Source: Lentzea albidocapillata subsp. violacea (GTDB taxonomy: Bacteria > Actinomycetota > Actinomycetes > Mycobacteriales > Pseudonocardiaceae). Taken from it: DNA of 64,000 bases. Both the position numbers and the translations under genes were made by a program. The first letter of the stretch is position 1, and every line of letters starts with the position of its first letter. The stretch is taken from positions 186,001 through 250,000 of the forward strand of contig NZ_FNET01000011.1 of NCBI RefSeq assembly GCF_900100275.1. Reading direction: 5' to 3'. This document shows, one piece after another, positions 60,234 through 64,000 of the stretch. A model generated the notes under the pieces. That model searched no databases. It was not told the DNA's origin and saw nothing but the letters and a program-made list of their open reading frames with translations.

Positions 60234-62577
<2,344 letters not shown>

Positions 62578-62585
62578 GGCTCAGA

Positions 62586-64000
62586 TCACTTCTTGGTGGG
62601 CTCGGGCTTGTGGACCTTCACCGATTCCTGGGCGACCTTGTCGGCGTCCATCGCCTTCTCGGGCGCCTCGTTGACGATCGTCGTGCCGTCCGAAGCGGTG
62701 AACTGCTTCTTGAACTCGGTCACGGCGGCGACAACGCGCTTCTGCGAGTCCTCGGGGAACTTCTTGGTCTCGATGATGCTGCTCAGCAGGTCCGCGTGGT
62801 TGCGGCGCAGCGAGTCCTTGAAGTCCGCGACGAACCGGCGGATGTCGGCGACGGGGACGTCGTCCAGGTGACCCTTGGTCGCGGCGAAGATCTCGACGAC
62901 CTGCTCCTCGACGGGCACCGGGGAGTACTGGCCCTGCTTGAGCAGCTCGACCAGACGGGCACCGCGGTCCAGCTGGGCGCGCGACGCGGCGTCGAGGTCG
63001 GACGCGAACGCGGAGAAGGCCTCCAGCTCGCGGAACTGCGACAGGTCGAGGCGCAGCGAGCCCGCGACGTCCTTCATCGCCTTGATCTGCGCGGCACCAC
63101 CGACGCGGGAAACGGAGATACCCACGTTGACGGCCGGCCGCACACCGGCGTTGAACAGGTCGGACTCGAGGAAGCACTGACCGTCGGTGATCGAGATGAC
63201 GTTGGTCGGGATGTACGCCGACACGTCGTTCGCCTTGGTCTCGATGATCGGGAGACCCGTCATCGAACCGCCGCCGAGGTCGTCCGAGAGCTTCGCGCAA
63301 CGCTCGAGGAGACGCGAGTGCAAGTAGAAGACGTCGCCGGGGTAGGCCTCGCGGCCCGGCGGGCGGCGCAGCAGCAGCGAGATCGCGCGGTACGCCTCGG
63401 CCTGCTTGGTCAGGTCGTCGAAGATGATCAGGACGTGCTTGCCCTGGTACATCCAGTGCTGGCCGATGGCGGAGCCGGTGTACGGCGCCAGCCACTTGAA
63501 GCCGGCGGAGTCAGAAGCGGGGGCGGCGACGATCGTCGTGTACTCGAGTGCGCCCGCCTCCTCCAGCGCGGCCTTGACGCCCGCGATGGTGGAGCCCTTC
63601 TGGCCGATGGCGACGTAGACGCAGCGGACCTGCTGCTTCGGGTCGCCCGACTCCCAGGCCTTCTTCTGGTTGATGATCGTGTCGATGCAGACCGCGGTCT
63701 TGCCGGTCTTGCGGTCACCGATGATCAGCTGACGCTGACCGCGACCGATCGGCGTCATCGCGTCGATGGCCTTGATGCCGGTCTGCATCGGCTCGGACAC
63801 CGGCTGACGCTGCAGCACGGAAGCCGCCTGCAGCTCCAGGGCGCGGGTGTCGTCGGCGACGATGTCACCGAGGCCGTCGATCGGCGTGCCCAGCGGGTTG
63901 ACGACACGACCGAGGAAGCCGTCGCCGACCGGCACGGACAGGACCTTGCCCGTCCGGCGGACCTCCTGGCCCTCTTCGATCTTGTCGAAGTCACCGAGGA
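62586..64000 (-). CDS. atpA: ATP synthase F1 alpha subunit (5' end beyond the window)
   Basis: The visible part covers about 470 codons, from [15 protein letters not shown] to the stop. It has [19 protein letters not shown] (nucleotide P-loop), [29 protein letters not shown], and the arginine-finger region [10 protein letters not shown]. The C-terminus ends VHKPEPTKK. This is the noncatalytic partner of beta in the F1 hexamer. The first residues lie outside the window, where the remaining atp genes (B, E, F, H) are expected. Confidence 0.96.
   Translation of the reverse strand, partial: LGDFDKIEEGQEVRRTGKVLSVPVGDGFLGRVVNPLGTPIDGLGDIVADDTRALELQAASVLQRQPVSEPMQTGIKAIDAMTPIGRGQRQLIIGDRKTGKTAVCIDTIINQKKAWESGDPKQQVRCVYVAIGQKGSTIAGVKAALEEAGALEYTTIVAAPASDSAGFKWLAPYTGSAIGQHWMYQGKHVLIIFDDLTKQAEAYRAISLLLRRPPGREAYPGDVFYLHSRLLERCAKLSDDLGGGSMTGLPIIETKANDVSAYIPTNVISITDGQCFLESDLFNAGVRPAVNVGISVSRVGGAAQIKAMKDVAGSLRLDLSQFRELEAFSAFASDLDAASRAQLDRGARLVELLKQGQYSPVPVEEQVVEIFAATKGHLDDVPVADIRRFVADFKDSLRRNHADLLSSIIETKKFPEDSQKRVVAAVTEFKKQFTASDGTTIVNEAPEKAMDADKVAQESVKVHKPEPTKK

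Overview
The window is high-GC actinobacterial chromosome. GC is strongly enriched at third codon positions, GTG starts are frequent, many adjacent genes overlap by 1-10 bases, and the gene set is typical: NucS mismatch endonuclease, MurA with an Asp in place of the catalytic Cys, DUF2550, a DivIVA-like coiled-coil protein, FmdB, SARP and LAL regulators, and crotonyl-CoA reductase with ethylmalonyl-CoA mutase. The mix points to Pseudonocardiales (a Lentzea/Saccharothrix/Lechevalieria-like organism). The genus is an inference.

Layout. 1-6.9 kb: a cut gene start, a LAL-type LuxR regulator, a GH92 alpha-mannosidase, an unrecognised 311-residue protein and a stand-alone SARP regulator. 6.9-11.8 kb: a LacI-controlled sugar ABC operon (lacI, mannose-6-P isomerase-like gene, ATPase, permease, binding lipoprotein) carrying three copies of one palindromic operator inside its coding sequences. 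12-18.8 kb: a secreted TAP-like hydrolase, then a divergent polysaccharide locus (WecB epimerase, DUF2334 deacetylase-like protein and lipoprotein one way; a 23-codon leader ORF and processive GT2 synthase the other). 18.8-21 kb: a DevS/DevR-like two-component system. 21-28.3 kb: acyl-CoA genes (MeaB, thiolase, methylmalonyl-CoA epimerase, TetR, Ccr) and a DivIVA-like protein. 28.4-33.3 kb: small enzymes, FmdB, two decayed gene ends and a double 3-hydroxyacyl-CoA dehydrogenase. 33.9-39 kb: the dhaKLM dihydroxyacetone kinase operon, an iron-box-linked siderophore binding protein and an aldehyde dehydrogenase. 39-50.3 kb: a lipoprotein, a sodium symporter, NucS, Nudix, GlxA/DJ-1 regulators, SDR/XRE, a crotonase homologue and MeaA. 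50.3-64 kb: MurA, a cobalamin adenosyltransferase, DUF2550 and the ATP synthase genes.

The strongest structural observation is at the right end. The ATP synthase operon runs atpA-atpG-atpD on the minus strand, ends at a hairpin terminator just after atpD, and resumes with atpC-DUF2550 about 6.9 kb further on. Between them lie an aromatic-acid-type MFS transporter, two ABC exporter half-transporters separated by a 26-bp minisatellite, and a SigE-family sigma factor with a membrane partner. The order outside the break (atpC, DUF2550, PduO-type adenosyltransferase, murA) is the one known from mycobacteria, so this looks like an insertion into a conserved block. The two ABC half-transporters have complementary losses in their nucleotide-binding domains, leaving one canonical ATP site for the pair.

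Functional links. Ccr, MeaA, epimerase, MeaB, thiolase, hydroxyacyl-CoA dehydrogenase and the cobalamin adenosyltransferase fit an ethylmalonyl/methylmalonyl-CoA route that would also supply polyketide extender units. The GH92 mannosidase, the mannose-6-P isomerase-like protein and the sugar ABC system may form a mannoside-use module. No tRNA, rRNA, CRISPR array, transposase or integrase was seen.
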